Part shown: positions 25,806 to 33,968 of the stretch, piece after piece
Numbering within the stretch: position 1 is the stretch's first letter
How the letters are laid out: each line of letters opens with the position of its first letter
Assembly (NCBI GenBank): GCA_028290305.1
Contig: JAQGKC010000247.1
Coordinates: 1-44,480, forward strand
Origin: Bradyrhizobium sp.
Lineage (GTDB): Bacteria > Pseudomonadota > Alphaproteobacteria > Rhizobiales > Xanthobacteraceae
Direction: 5' to 3'
Length of the DNA: 44,480 nt
Translations under genes and position numbers: made by a program
The notes under the pieces: model-generated
The model's database searches: none
What the model was told of the DNA's origin: nothing
Seen by the model: the letters and a program-made list of their open reading frames with translations, nothing else

Positions 25806-26918
25806 TCACGCGTGCCCGCCCGCCAACTCGCGCCGTTCCTTCGCATAGCGCACCAGCGCCACGAAGCGATAGAAGCCATGGACGAATTTTCCGTAGGGCA
25901 TGGTAACGAACAATGAGAAGACGATGCCGATGTGCAGCGCGAGCAGCAGGCCCATCGCCGGCGTCGCGCGCAGCAGCAGCAGGGCAAGGCCGGTGAGGCT
26001 GGTCATAAACAGCATCGCAAGGAACGCGATGTCCATGCCGTATTTCTGTCTGTCCTGCAGAATGGGGTCACGCCGCCATTTTTCGCGGAGCAATCCGAGA
26101 GGCCCGACCACCAGTCCCACGCCGCCAAACGTTCCCAACAGCACCGGCAGATCATACCAGGGATAGGGAGCCTCCACGCGCAGCAGATAATGATACGCGG
26201 TCGCAGCGGAGGTCGCGGCGAAGCACAGCAAGAAGCCGTAGAAAGTGAAGTGATGAAACAGCCGCCGGCGATCGGTGGGCTTCTCATCCTCGTTCATGCA
26301 TCCCACTCCACCGCCGTCGAGATAGCGCAGCGTCGAGGCATCCCTAATGGCCTGCCAGAGCGAAGATCCCTGCATCAACGCGCCGGCAGGCTCGCCGATG
26401 TCGCCCCAGAAATTTCGCACGCCCATCGAGATCGCGACGAGCGCGTAGAGGAAAGCGAGGCCGAACAGCGCCGCCATGGCGTTGTGCGGCATCAATTTGT
26501 AGAACGATCCTTGCCCCCTGTGTACGCCAAACAGCACCGATGCGTCGTGGAAAGCGACAAAGCCGATGATGAATCCGGCGATGCACAACGCCGTCACGAT
26601 GCTGATCACGAGGCCGTTGCGCTGGAAACTGCCGGAAAGAAACCGCGGCCAGGCGTAGGCTTCATAGGATTCGGTTCGGACCTGCGCCAGAACCTTAGGA
26701 ACATTGACGTTGTATTCATGGGGTGGCGAAAACTGGCAGTCGTAGTAACAGGCACCACAGCTGTGGCAGAGATTGGCAAGATAGTTGAGATCGCCGTCCG
26801 AAAAGGCGCGCCGCATTTCCATCGCCGGAAATACCGCGCAGATGCCCTCGCAATAGCGACAGGAATTGCAGACGGTCATCAGCCGGTCGGCCTCGGCCAG
26901 TGAGCTAGTTGCGTGCAT
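25806..26918 (-). CDS. tcuB: TcuB-like [4Fe-4S] membrane electron carrier
   Basis: The 370-residue product has two [4Fe-4S] cysteine sets near the N-terminus: C17-C20-C23-C27 (CNSCRYCEGIC) and C51-C54-C57-C61 (CHSCGACYYDC). About six membrane segments follow, with paired His residues (HHFTFYGFLLCFAATSAATAYHY) that could bind haem. This matches TcuB (also called CitB), which takes electrons from the FADH2 of TcuA and passes them to the quinone pool. It overlaps tcuA by 14 bases and is co-transcribed. In a tricarballylate utiliser, TcuC (importer) and TcuR (LysR regulator) usually accompany these genes; neither is here. Confidence 0.9.
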   Translation of the reverse strand: MHATSSLAEADRLMTVCNSCRYCEGICAVFPAMEMRRAFSDGDLNYLANLCHSCGACYYDCQFSPPHEYNVNVPKVLAQVRTESYEAYAWPRFLSGSFQRNGLVISIVTALCIAGFIIGFVAFHDASVLFGVHRGQGSFYKLMPHNAMAALFGLAFLYALVAISMGVRNFWGDIGEPAGALMQGSSLWQAIRDASTLRYLDGGGVGCMNEDEKPTDRRRLFHHFTFYGFLLCFAATSAATAYHYLLRVEAPYPWYDLPVLLGTFGGVGLVVGPLGLLREKWRRDPILQDRQKYGMDIAFLAMLFMTSLTGLALLLLRATPAMGLLLALHIGIVFSLFVTMPYGKFVHGFYRFVALVRYAKERRELAGGHA

Positions 26919-28347
26919 GGTTGGCAGCTCCCTGGCCCGCCGCGCGTCCGAACACGCTGCCGATCGTCATGCCGATCCCGGCGGCGTAACCCTGGCCAAG
27001 CACGTTGCCAGCCATGATCTCGCCGGCGGCGAACATGTTCGCCGCCGGGCGGCCGTCGGCCATGATCATTCGCGCTTCCTTGTTCACCTTGACGCCGAGA
27101 TAGGTGAAGGTAATGCCGGGGCGCACCGGATAGGCGTAGAACGGCCCCACGTCGATCTGCCGCGCCCAGTGTGTCTTCGGCGGCGTCAGGCCCGCGGTCT
27201 TGCAGTCGTCGGGGTTGCTCGGATCAAATGTGCCAGGCTGCACCGCGTTGTTGAAGTTGCTCACGGTCTCCGAGAGTTTTGCCGGGTCGAGTTCGAGCAG
27301 AGCAGCAAGCTCGCCGATGCTGTTCGCCTTGATCGGCGGAAACAGCGACGGCATGAACAGCTCCAGTGATCGCGAATCGAAAATGATGTAGGCGATCTGG
27401 TCCGGCTGTGCGGCGACCAAACGTCCCCAGATGGCGTAGCGCTTCGGCCAGATATCCTCGCCCTCGTCGTAGAAGCGTTCGCAATTCTTGTTCACGACGA
27501 TGCCGTAGATTACGCAGTCGAGCCGCGTGATGATACCGCCATCGAACTTCGGCGCGCGGGCGTCGATCGCTACCGCATGACATTGCGTCACATCGCCGAT
27601 CTGCTGGACCTGATGATCGAACAGCATTCGCAGGACTGTGCCGCGATTGTACCGCGAGACGCGGATCAGGAAGTTTTCGGCGGGTTCACCCCAACCTTCC
27701 TTCAGCCATTCGATGTTGGCCTCGAATCCGCCTGATGCCGCGACCAGCGCCGCTGCACGAATATTCGCGAGGCCGCCGGCTTCACGAACGGTCGCCGACA
27801 GGAACATTCCGTCCTCGATCTCCAGCCCGGTGACCTCCGCATCGTAGCGGATCTCGATTCCGAGCGTCTCGGCGGTGAGATACAGCGCGTTCAGCATGGC
27901 GCGGCCGCCGCCAAGGAAGAAAGAGTTGGTGCGGCCAAGACTGAGCGTGCCACCAAGCGACGGCTGAAAGCGCACGCCCTGCTCGACGATCCAGTTCAGC
28001 ATCTCCTTGGACTGGGCGATCATGTAGCGCGCCAGTTCCTCGTCCGTGCGGCCCTGGGTGACGCGCTTCAGATCTTCCCAGAATTCGTCTTCGGTATAGG
28101 GCCCGGTGAGAATTTCCGTGGCGCTGTCATGGGCGCAGCGCATGTTCCGGGTGTGCCGCGTATTGCCGCCGCGGTAAAAGGGTGGCGCGGCTTCGAGAAC
28201 CAGAACGGACGCGCCCGACCGACGTGCGCTGATCGCGGCACACAGTGCGGCGTTGCCGCCGCCGACCACCAGTACGTCGTAGCGTTCAAGCAGATCGAGG
28301 TCGGTCCGGCTCATTGCCGGCCGGGGGACTGGAACGTCGGAACTCAT
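26905..28347 (-). CDS. tcuA: TcuA-like FAD-dependent tricarballylate dehydrogenase
   Basis: The 480-residue flavoprotein belongs to the fumarate-reductase/succinate-dehydrogenase-like family. The N-terminal dinucleotide fold is VLVVGGGNAALCAAISA (25-41), followed by EAAPPFYRGGNTRHTRNMRCAH, close to TcuA. The C-terminal FAD segment is NMFAAGEIMAGNVLGQGYAAGIGM. TcuA oxidises tricarballylate to cis-aconitate and hands electrons to TcuB. The ATG at 28347 has only a weak ribosome-binding site; the in-frame TTG at 28398 is rejected. It is first in the minus-strand unit and divergent from the amidase gene. A related dicarboxylic or tricarboxylic acid could be the real substrate, but the linked tcuB supports tricarballylate. 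Confidence 0.88.
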   Translation of the reverse strand: MSSDVPVPRPAMSRTDLDLLERYDVLVVGGGNAALCAAISARRSGASVLVLEAAPPFYRGGNTRHTRNMRCAHDSATEILTGPYTEDEFWEDLKRVTQGRTDEELARYMIAQSKEMLNWIVEQGVRFQPSLGGTLSLGRTNSFFLGGGRAMLNALYLTAETLGIEIRYDAEVTGLEIEDGMFLSATVREAGGLANIRAAALVAASGGFEANIEWLKEGWGEPAENFLIRVSRYNRGTVLRMLFDHQVQQIGDVTQCHAVAIDARAPKFDGGIITRLDCVIYGIVVNKNCERFYDEGEDIWPKRYAIWGRLVAAQPDQIAYIIFDSRSLELFMPSLFPPIKANSIGELAALLELDPAKLSETVSNFNNAVQPGTFDPSNPDDCKTAGLTPPKTHWARQIDVGPFYAYPVRPGITFTYLGVKVNKEARMIMADGRPAANMFAAGEIMAGNVLGQGYAAGIGMTIGSVFGRAAGQGAANHARN

Positions 28348-28430
28348 CCGTCTGCTTTCGTGGCGTGGGTGGCAACTGGGCGGGCGCATCACGCACAATT
28401 AAGCGGCTGGCAAAGTGGCTGTAAAGCATC

Positions 28431-28447
28431 AATACTAAAAATGTTAC
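28431..28447 (+). promoter_or_regulatory. Candidate operator, tcuA side
   Basis: AATACTAAAAATGTTAC is related to the sites at 28631 and 33969 (shared core T-C-AAAAATG-TAC). It lies about 85 bases upstream of tcuA. Confidence 0.4.
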
Positions 28448-28630
28448 AAAACTGACCTCGCCCGCGGTTGCCGTCGGCTGTTGGTGGAGTTGCGATCTTA
28501 AAAACCCGGGAAGTGACTGTTAATTTGGCGATAATAGCCTGATTCATGGCTTCTCCGTGGTCCCCAGAGCGTGTAAAAATGAGTGCGATTCGCTGTTTTC
28601 TGGGCATTTTGAGCCAAAAAAGGCTTGCAA

Positions 28631-28652
28631 TGTTCCAAAAATGCTACGAACA
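28631..28652 (+). promoter_or_regulatory. Candidate operator, amidase side
   Basis: TGTTCCAAAAATGCTAC begins this site, and GAACA ends it, so TGTTC and GAACA form inverted half-sites 12 bases apart. The first 17 bases match the site upstream of the XRE regulator at 14 of 17 positions. It lies 36 bases ahead of the amidase start. Confidence 0.5.
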
Positions 28653-28687
28653 CTTATTTTAAGACGTGGATACCCATTTGGTCGCCG

Positions 28688-30004
28688 ATGAAATCGAAGC
28701 CCGATGCACCCCATCACCTGACAGCGAGCGAGGCCGGGACTCTGATCGCGGCTCGCCAGCTCACATCGGAAGCGCTGGTAGGGTCATGCCTTGACCACAT
28801 CGCGTTGCGTGAGCCGGTCATTCGCGCATGGTCGCATCTCGATCCAAAGCAGGCGATGCGGGCGGCCCGCTCATGTGACGCCACGGCGCCGCTCGGTCCT
28901 CTCCACGGCATTCCGGTCGCGGTGAAAGACGTTATCGACACTTTCGACATGCCAACCGGCATGGGATCGCCGATCTATGACGGTTATCGCCCGCGTGCAG
29001 ACGCCGCCTGCGTGGCGACGTTGCGGGCAGCCGGTGCTGCAATTCTTGGAAAGACGGTCACCGCGGAATTTGCCGGTGTTTCACCCGGCCCGACAACAAA
29101 CCCGCTGGACGCGACGCGCACGCCCGGCGGCTCGTCCAGCGGCTCGGCCGCCGCCGTGGCCGCCAAAATGGTTCCGGTTGCATTCGGAACGCAAACCGGC
29201 GGGTCGATCCTGCGGCCGGCTTCCTTTTGCGGCATCGTGGGTTTCAAGCCGAGCTTTGGCACGGTCAATCGGGCGGGTTTGAAGCTAGCCGCCGAGGCCC
29301 TTGATACGATCGGCCTGATGGCCCGCGATGTCGATGACATCGTCCTGTTCTGGGGTGCCTTGGTCGGCCGCGGATTTGCTCCGTTGGCACCGCGCGAGAT
29401 GCCTCCGCGCCTTGCGCTGTTTCGTAGCCATCACTGGAATCGAGCCACCGCCGATACGGTTGCCGCCGTTGAAGGCACCGCGCGTCGGTTGGAAGCGGAC
29501 GGGGCCGTGATCGAAGAACTGCCGTTGCCCGACCGATTCGCCGAATTGAGCCAGGCAAGGACCGTCATCAACGGATATGAGCGCGCACGCGCGCTTGCAT
29601 GGGAGTGGGCACACCACCGCGACCAGATCAGCCCGATGCTGTCGCAGACGCTCGCGCAGGGCTGGTCGTTCTCCTGCGAGAGCTATCTGGCAGCCATCCG
29701 CATTGCCGAGCATTGGCGCTCCTGGTTCACCGATGCGATGGAGCATGGGCGGTACGACGGGGTGATCACGGCTGCGGTCAATGGCGAGGCCCCGGAAGGA
29801 TTGGTGTCGACCGGTGACGCGTCGTTCCAGGAAATCTGGACGATCCTTCATGTGCCGACAATCACCCTGCCGCTGAGCGCGGGCCGAACGGGCTTGCCAA
29901 TCGGCGTCCAGTTCGTGGGCCGGCGCCTGGCCGATGAGGCGCTGCTCAGCCTGGCCAAATGGGTCATGCAGCGCAGCGTGCCCGTCCCGGCAGGTCTCGG
30001 TTAG
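28688..30004 (+). CDS. Amidase-signature hydrolase
   Basis: The 438-residue enzyme has the Ser-cisSer-Lys triad: Lys80 in VAVKDVID, Ser149 in GGSSSGSAA and nucleophile Ser173 in GTQTGGSILRPAS. It hydrolyses a carboxamide to acid and ammonia, in the cytoplasm. Next to an imidase-like enzyme it is well placed to act as the 'half-amidase' cleaving the monoamide left by ring opening, here a tricarballylate amide. Alternatives are deamidation of isonicotinamide or another entry substrate. The ATG at 28688 has a weak ribosome-binding site. It is the first gene of unit 3, and the stop lies in a 14-bp tandem duplication. Confidence 0.88.
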   Translation: MKSKPDAPHHLTASEAGTLIAARQLTSEALVGSCLDHIALREPVIRAWSHLDPKQAMRAARSCDATAPLGPLHGIPVAVKDVIDTFDMPTGMGSPIYDGYRPRADAACVATLRAAGAAILGKTVTAEFAGVSPGPTTNPLDATRTPGGSSSGSAAAVAAKMVPVAFGTQTGGSILRPASFCGIVGFKPSFGTVNRAGLKLAAEALDTIGLMARDVDDIVLFWGALVGRGFAPLAPREMPPRLALFRSHHWNRATADTVAAVEGTARRLEADGAVIEELPLPDRFAELSQARTVINGYERARALAWEWAHHRDQISPMLSQTLAQGWSFSCESYLAAIRIAEHWRSWFTDAMEHGRYDGVITAAVNGEAPEGLVSTGDASFQEIWTILHVPTITLPLSAGRTGLPIGVQFVGRRLADEALLSLAKWVMQRSVPVPAGLG

Positions 30005-30021
30005 GAAGTCTCGGTTAGGAA
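29994..30021 (+). repeat. Perfect 14-bp tandem duplication across the amidase stop
   Basis: GTCTCGGTTAGGAA occurs twice without spacer. The first copy supplies the amidase TAG stop; the second provides AGGAA six bases ahead of the coxG-like ATG at 30028. The duplication thus separated the stop from the ribosome-binding site. Confidence 0.9.
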
Positions 30022-30027
30022 CAAGAC

Positions 30028-30651
30028 ATGCAATTCTCCAACAGTTTTGAGGTGTCGCTGCCGCCGGACGAGGCGTGGAGGACACTGATGGATGTTCCAC
30101 GGATAGCACCCTGCATGCCAGGCGCGGAGCTCACCGACGTCGTCGATGCGGAAACCTACAAGGGCAAGGTGGCCGTGCGAATGGGCCCGGTGGTGCTGGC
30201 CTTTGCCGGCACGGCAAAGTTCGAGAATCGCGACGACGCGGGACATACTGCGCGCGTCAAGGCGCAAGGCACCGACGCCAAGGGTCGGGGAGGCGCCAGC
30301 GCGATCGTGAATTTTCGTCTTGAGCCGTCGGCCGCCGGATCAAAAGTGTTGATCGATACCGATCTGAACCTGTCTGGCTCGGTCGCTCAATACGGTCGCG
30401 GCGCCGGCATGATTCAAACGATCGCCGCGCAGCTGATCAATCAATTTGCCAAAGCTCTGGAAAAGCAGATCGCGCAGTCCGTGCCTGCCGAAGGGACCAC
30501 CGTGACAACCGCGACCATCAGTCCGAATGGGCATCCGAAACCGGAGGCCGCGGTCCAGCCCGTCAACAAGCCGATAGGCGGTTTCTCGCTGGTGATGCAG
30601 GCGCTGTGGACCGGCATCGCCGGCCTGTTTCGCGGCAATGGACGAAAGTAA
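30028..30651 (+). CDS. coxG: CoxG-family SRPBCC protein
   Basis: The 207-residue product has an SRPBCC (START-like) fold matching the CO-dehydrogenase subunit G family: FEVSLPPDEAWRTLMDVPRIAPCMPGAEL, YKGKVAVRMGPVVLAFAGTA, and SGSVAQYGRGAGMIQTIAAQLINQFAKALE. The linker is followed by a hydrophobic C-terminal helix (LVMQALWTGIAGLF) that may anchor it to the membrane. CoxG proteins help Mo hydroxylases pass electrons to membrane quinones, so this protein may serve either enzyme set. It lies between the amidase and ligase genes, four bases before the latter. The AGGAA site comes from the adjacent duplication. Confidence 0.88.
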   Translation: MQFSNSFEVSLPPDEAWRTLMDVPRIAPCMPGAELTDVVDAETYKGKVAVRMGPVVLAFAGTAKFENRDDAGHTARVKAQGTDAKGRGGASAIVNFRLEPSAAGSKVLIDTDLNLSGSVAQYGRGAGMIQTIAAQLINQFAKALEKQIAQSVPAEGTTVTTATISPNGHPKPEAAVQPVNKPIGGFSLVMQALWTGIAGLFRGNGRK

Positions 30652-30654
30652 CAG

Positions 30655-32313
30655 ATGACCAATACAATGCTGACGCTGCTGTCTCGCCACAGACTCGATG
30701 AGACATACGCGTCGGGCCACTGGCGCGACGACACGATATTTTCGCTGGCAAAAGCGCACGCCTCGAAAAACCCCGATCGCATCGCGGTGCGTGATCGCTC
30801 CGGCGAAATCACCTACGCCGATCTCGTTGCACGCGCCGAGGCGCTCTCTCGCAATCTGTCCGGCGCCGGGGTGTACAAGGGCCAGCGCGTTGCGGTGTGG
30901 CTGTCGAGCCGGATCGAAACAACTATCGCGCTGGTGGCTTGCTCGCATGCGGGCTTCGTCTGTTGTCCCTCGCTGCACCGCGATCACACCGCTGCGGATA
31001 TTATCGAGCTCCTGAACCGCATGCGCGCCGCTGCTTTCATCGGCGAGGTCGGGTATGGAGCGGACGCCGCGCGGCGGGATATCTTTGCCGGTTTGGATCA
31101 GGTCCCGACGCTGAAATCGATCTTCAAGCTTGGGCCGGTCGGAAGTGATAGCGGCGGGCTTCCGCAGGGCAGTAACGCCGCCGAGGGCTCCGCCAACACC
31201 GATCCGAACATCGTTGTCTATCTCGCCTTCACGTCGGGGACCACAGGGCGTCCGAAGGGCGTCATGCACAGCGACAATACCTTGCTTGCCAATGCCCGCG
31301 CGATGATCGCCGACTGGCACTTCAACGCGCAATCGGTTGTCTACACGATGAGCCCGCTGAGCCATAACCTCGGCCTGGGATCGCTCATCATGGCGCTCGC
31401 CGCCGGCGCCGAACTCGTGGTGCACGATTTGCCGCGCGGCGCCAGCACGCTCGATCGCATCATCGAGGTCGGTGCCACCTTCATCGTCGGCGTTCCCACC
31501 CATGCCATGGATCTGCTCGGCGAAATGAAGGCGCGCAAGATGTCGTCGCCGGGCGCCATCAGCGGCTTCCGCATTTCGGGCGCGTCGGCACCGCGCGAGG
31601 TCATCGCCGAACTGATGCAGACCGGCATCGTCCCGCAGAGCGGTTACGGGATGACGGAGGCCGGCTCCCATCACTACACGCGGATCGACGACGGCGCCGA
31701 CCGCGTGGTGCAGACATCCGGCCGGTCGTGCGACGGCTATGAGGTCAAGATTTTTTCGCAGGATGACATCAACGTCGAAATGCCGGTCGGCGAATCCGGC
31801 CAGATCGGCGGCCGCGGCGCCAGCCTGATGCTTGGGTACTTCGACGATCAGGCCGCAAATGACGATGCATTCAATGCTGAGGGCTGGTTCATGACCGGAG
31901 ATCTCGGACGCGTCGATCAGGACGGCTATTTGCAGATCACCGGGCGTAAAAAAGACCTGATCATTCGCGGCGGCCACAACATCTATCCGGCACGCATCGA
32001 GAATCTCGCCTTGCAGCACCCGGCCGTGGCACGGGCGGCGGTGCTGCCGGTGCCGGACCAGAGGCTGGGCGAAAAGGTCTGCCTCGCCGTGGTGCTGCGG
32101 CCGGGGCACAGCGTTGAGCCGCAAGAGCTGCTGGCGCACCTCGATCGCTCCGGTCTGTCGCGCTACGATATGCCGGAATACTACCTTGCGCTCGACGATA
32201 TTCCGCTGACGGCGAGCGGCAAGATTTTGAAGCGCGATATCGCAGCGCAGATCGTCGATGGCAGCATTGTACCGTCGCCGATACGCTTCGCCAGCGCACC
32301 GGCTTCGGCATGA
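30655..32313 (+). CDS. Acyl-CoA ligase (AMP-forming), candidate heteroaryl-CoA ligase
   Basis: The 552-residue ANL-superfamily enzyme has the P-loop TSGTTGRPKGV (193-203), a GYGMTEAG substrate/AMP motif, GWFMTGDLG, GRKKDLIIRGGHNIYPARIE and the C-terminal catalytic Lys in TASGKILKRD (about 523). It makes an acyl-AMP then a CoA thioester. It resembles cyclohexanecarboxylate- and benzoate-type ligases in general layout; the carboxylate substrate cannot be read. In the proposed pathway it forms citrazinyl-CoA, so that the ring can be reduced. It is followed, with a four-base overlap, by a thioesterase. Confidence 0.9.
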   Translation: MTNTMLTLLSRHRLDETYASGHWRDDTIFSLAKAHASKNPDRIAVRDRSGEITYADLVARAEALSRNLSGAGVYKGQRVAVWLSSRIETTIALVACSHAGFVCCPSLHRDHTAADIIELLNRMRAAAFIGEVGYGADAARRDIFAGLDQVPTLKSIFKLGPVGSDSGGLPQGSNAAEGSANTDPNIVVYLAFTSGTTGRPKGVMHSDNTLLANARAMIADWHFNAQSVVYTMSPLSHNLGLGSLIMALAAGAELVVHDLPRGASTLDRIIEVGATFIVGVPTHAMDLLGEMKARKMSSPGAISGFRISGASAPREVIAELMQTGIVPQSGYGMTEAGSHHYTRIDDGADRVVQTSGRSCDGYEVKIFSQDDINVEMPVGESGQIGGRGASLMLGYFDDQAANDDAFNAEGWFMTGDLGRVDQDGYLQITGRKKDLIIRGGHNIYPARIENLALQHPAVARAAVLPVPDQRLGEKVCLAVVLRPGHSVEPQELLAHLDRSGLSRYDMPEYYLALDDIPLTASGKILKRDIAAQIVDGSIVPSPIRFASAPASA

Positions 32314-32762
32314 ACGGCGGCACCAAACCTCCAGCCGACGGCACATTCGACGCAGGCGGCGCGTTGGCGCGGCTCGCCCATGAAATGGCCGACCCGCCGT
32401 TTCACGATGTCCTTCGTCCGGAGCCGGTCAGCGTCGATGCCGACGGCACAATAGAGGTGCGCCTGCCATTCCGTTCCGAATTCCGCCGCGGCCGCGGGAG
32501 CGCCTTTTATCATGGCGGCGTCATAGCTTCACTTGTCGATATCGCCGCCCATGCAGCGATTGCCATCCGCGTCGGTCACACCGTGCCGACCATCGACCTG
32601 CGCATCGATTATTTGCGTGCGGCGCCCGCGGGCGATCTTCTGGCGACCGGAAAAATTCTGGTCGTGGGACGCTCGGTTGGCCGCGCCGATGTTGAGGTCC
32701 GCAGTGCAGAAGGCAAGGTTGTTGCCGTGGGGCGGGGTGCATTCAGCACACGCGAGAGTTAG
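32310..32762 (+). CDS. PaaI-type hotdog thioesterase
   Basis: The 150-residue product has the hotdog core HGGVIASLVDIAAHAAIAI (the helix with the catalytic HGG...D) and RIDYLRAAPAGDLLATG as a long strand. PaaI-type enzymes hydrolyse aromatic or hydroxylated acyl-CoA. It overlaps the ligase gene by four bases (ATGA), so ligase and thioesterase are made together. That fits a scheme in which the CoA ester is used only transiently and the free acid is released after reduction. Confidence 0.88.
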   Translation: MNGGTKPPADGTFDAGGALARLAHEMADPPFHDVLRPEPVSVDADGTIEVRLPFRSEFRRGRGSAFYHGGVIASLVDIAAHAAIAIRVGHTVPTIDLRIDYLRAAPAGDLLATGKILVVGRSVGRADVEVRSAEGKVVAVGRGAFSTRES

Positions 32763-32763
32763 G

Positions 32764-32860
32764 GCATGATCCCGAAAAGTGGAAACCGGTTTTCGGAAAA
32801 GATCGTGCCTGGGCAAGAAGATAAGCGACGAGTCTGATTCAGCGAAGCTGGATCAGACTC
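32764..32860. repeat. Dispersed palindromic repeat pair (Bradyrhizobiaceae type)
   Basis: The first part (32764-32808) is an imperfect palindrome beginning GCATGATCCCGAAAAG and ending GATCGTGC, a form I know as widespread in Bradyrhizobium-type genomes. The second (32830-32860) is a hairpin with a 14-base stem: GAGTCTGATTCAGC, a GAA loop, and the reverse complement with one wobble. There is no following T run, so it is not a standard terminator, but it could dampen read-through from the thioesterase into the reductase gene. Confidence 0.75.
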
Positions 32861-32899
32861 CAGCCAATTCGCCCTGCCGGGCGTTTAAAGGAGTTTGGG

Positions 32900-33886
32900 A
32901 TGCGTGCGGTCGTGGTTCGTGAATTTGGGACGCCGGAAAGCCTTGCTATCGAAGAGATTGCGAGCCCGAAGCCTGGGCCGGATGAAATCCTGATCGATGT
33001 TCACGCCGTCGGCGTCAATTTCGTGGACTTGCTTGTGATTGGCGGCACCTATCAATTCCTGCCGCCGCGCCCGTTCACGCCAGGCAAACTGCCTGCGGGC
33101 AATATCATCGCCGTCGGCGCCAATGTCACCGGGTTTGCGGTCGGAGACAGGGTGCTGACGACGGCAGAGCAGGGCGGCTATGCCGAGCATGCCACCGCCC
33201 TGGCTGCTCACTCCTATCATATCCCGAAGGCCATGTCGTTCACAGACGCCGCCGCCATGGCGCTGGCCTTCGATACCGCATGGTTTGCGCTGCGCGAGCG
33301 GGTTCGCCTCGTGGCCGGCGAGAGTGTTCTTGTCCTTGGCGCGACAGGTAGCGTCGGACTGGCCGCAGTCCAACTCGCCAAGGCCTTCGGTGCAAAGGTC
33401 ATCGCGGGCGTCTCCTCGATGGAAAAGGCGGCCATTGTCCGCGATGCCGGCGCGGATGAGGTAGTGGACCTTTCTGTCGAGAACCTTCGAGACGGATTGC
33501 GGGAACAAATCCACGCGGTCACTGGCGGCAAGGGAGTCGATGTCGTCATCGATTCGTTGGGCGATCGCTTCTTTGCAGCGGCGCTGCGGGCCATGGCGTG
33601 GTCCGGCCGGTTGGTGGTGGTGGGCTTCGCTGCCGGCGAAATCCCGACGCTCAAGGTCAATTATCTCCTGGTCAAGAACATTGAGGTCAGCGGGCTTCAG
33701 GTCAGCGACTACCGCAAGCGAATGCCCCACCGCATGCGCGAATGTTTCAATGAGATTTTTGCGCTGTATGAAAAGGGCCTTGTCAGACCGCCCGTAACAT
33801 CGATTCGGCCCCTGGAGGCTTTCGCCGAGGCGCTTGGCCAGATCCGCGATCGGAAAGCCAAGGAGCGCATTGTCCTAAGCCTGTAA
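32900..33886 (+). CDS. MDR-family NADPH-dependent reductase (quinone-oxidoreductase-like)
   Basis: The 328-residue, zinc-less medium-chain dehydrogenase/reductase has the Rossmann motif VLVLGATGSVGLAAVQLAKA (143-162) and the early groove DEILIDVHAVGVNFVDLLVIGGTY. Members reduce quinones, enones or 2-enoyl-CoA with NADPH. The usual PG-E-aG-V loop reads PGKLPAGNIIAVG here, which may widen the active site. I infer it reduces the ring C=C conjugated to the thioester of citrazinyl-CoA. The ATG at 32900 has AAAGGAG upstream. It lies 137 bases after the thioesterase, across the dispersed repeat, so a separate promoter is possible. Confidence 0.85.
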   Translation: MRAVVVREFGTPESLAIEEIASPKPGPDEILIDVHAVGVNFVDLLVIGGTYQFLPPRPFTPGKLPAGNIIAVGANVTGFAVGDRVLTTAEQGGYAEHATALAAHSYHIPKAMSFTDAAAMALAFDTAWFALRERVRLVAGESVLVLGATGSVGLAAVQLAKAFGAKVIAGVSSMEKAAIVRDAGADEVVDLSVENLRDGLREQIHAVTGGKGVDVVIDSLGDRFFAAALRAMAWSGRLVVVGFAAGEIPTLKVNYLLVKNIEVSGLQVSDYRKRMPHRMRECFNEIFALYEKGLVRPPVTSIRPLEAFAEALGQIRDRKAKERIVLSL

Positions 33887-33968
33887 CGGGGGCGTTCGGG
33901 GGAAACGGCGCCAAAAACACGGTGTTCTGAGGAGGTTCGGGGAGAACAGGCCGATTCCACATAGTTTG

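Larger units (their letters stand above)
28348..28687. promoter_or_regulatory. Divergent control region between tcuA and the amidase operon
   Basis: This AT-richer 340-base gap must hold promoters for both units. It contains three AAAAATG elements (near 28436, 28574 and 28638); two sit in a longer shared motif described separately. No clear -35/-10 pair could be assigned on either strand. Confidence 0.6.

Noticed and set aside
30340..32346. Minus-strand frame of 668 codons
   Set aside because: Antisense of the acyl-CoA ligase and coxG genes; no domain and His/Arg-rich shadow composition.
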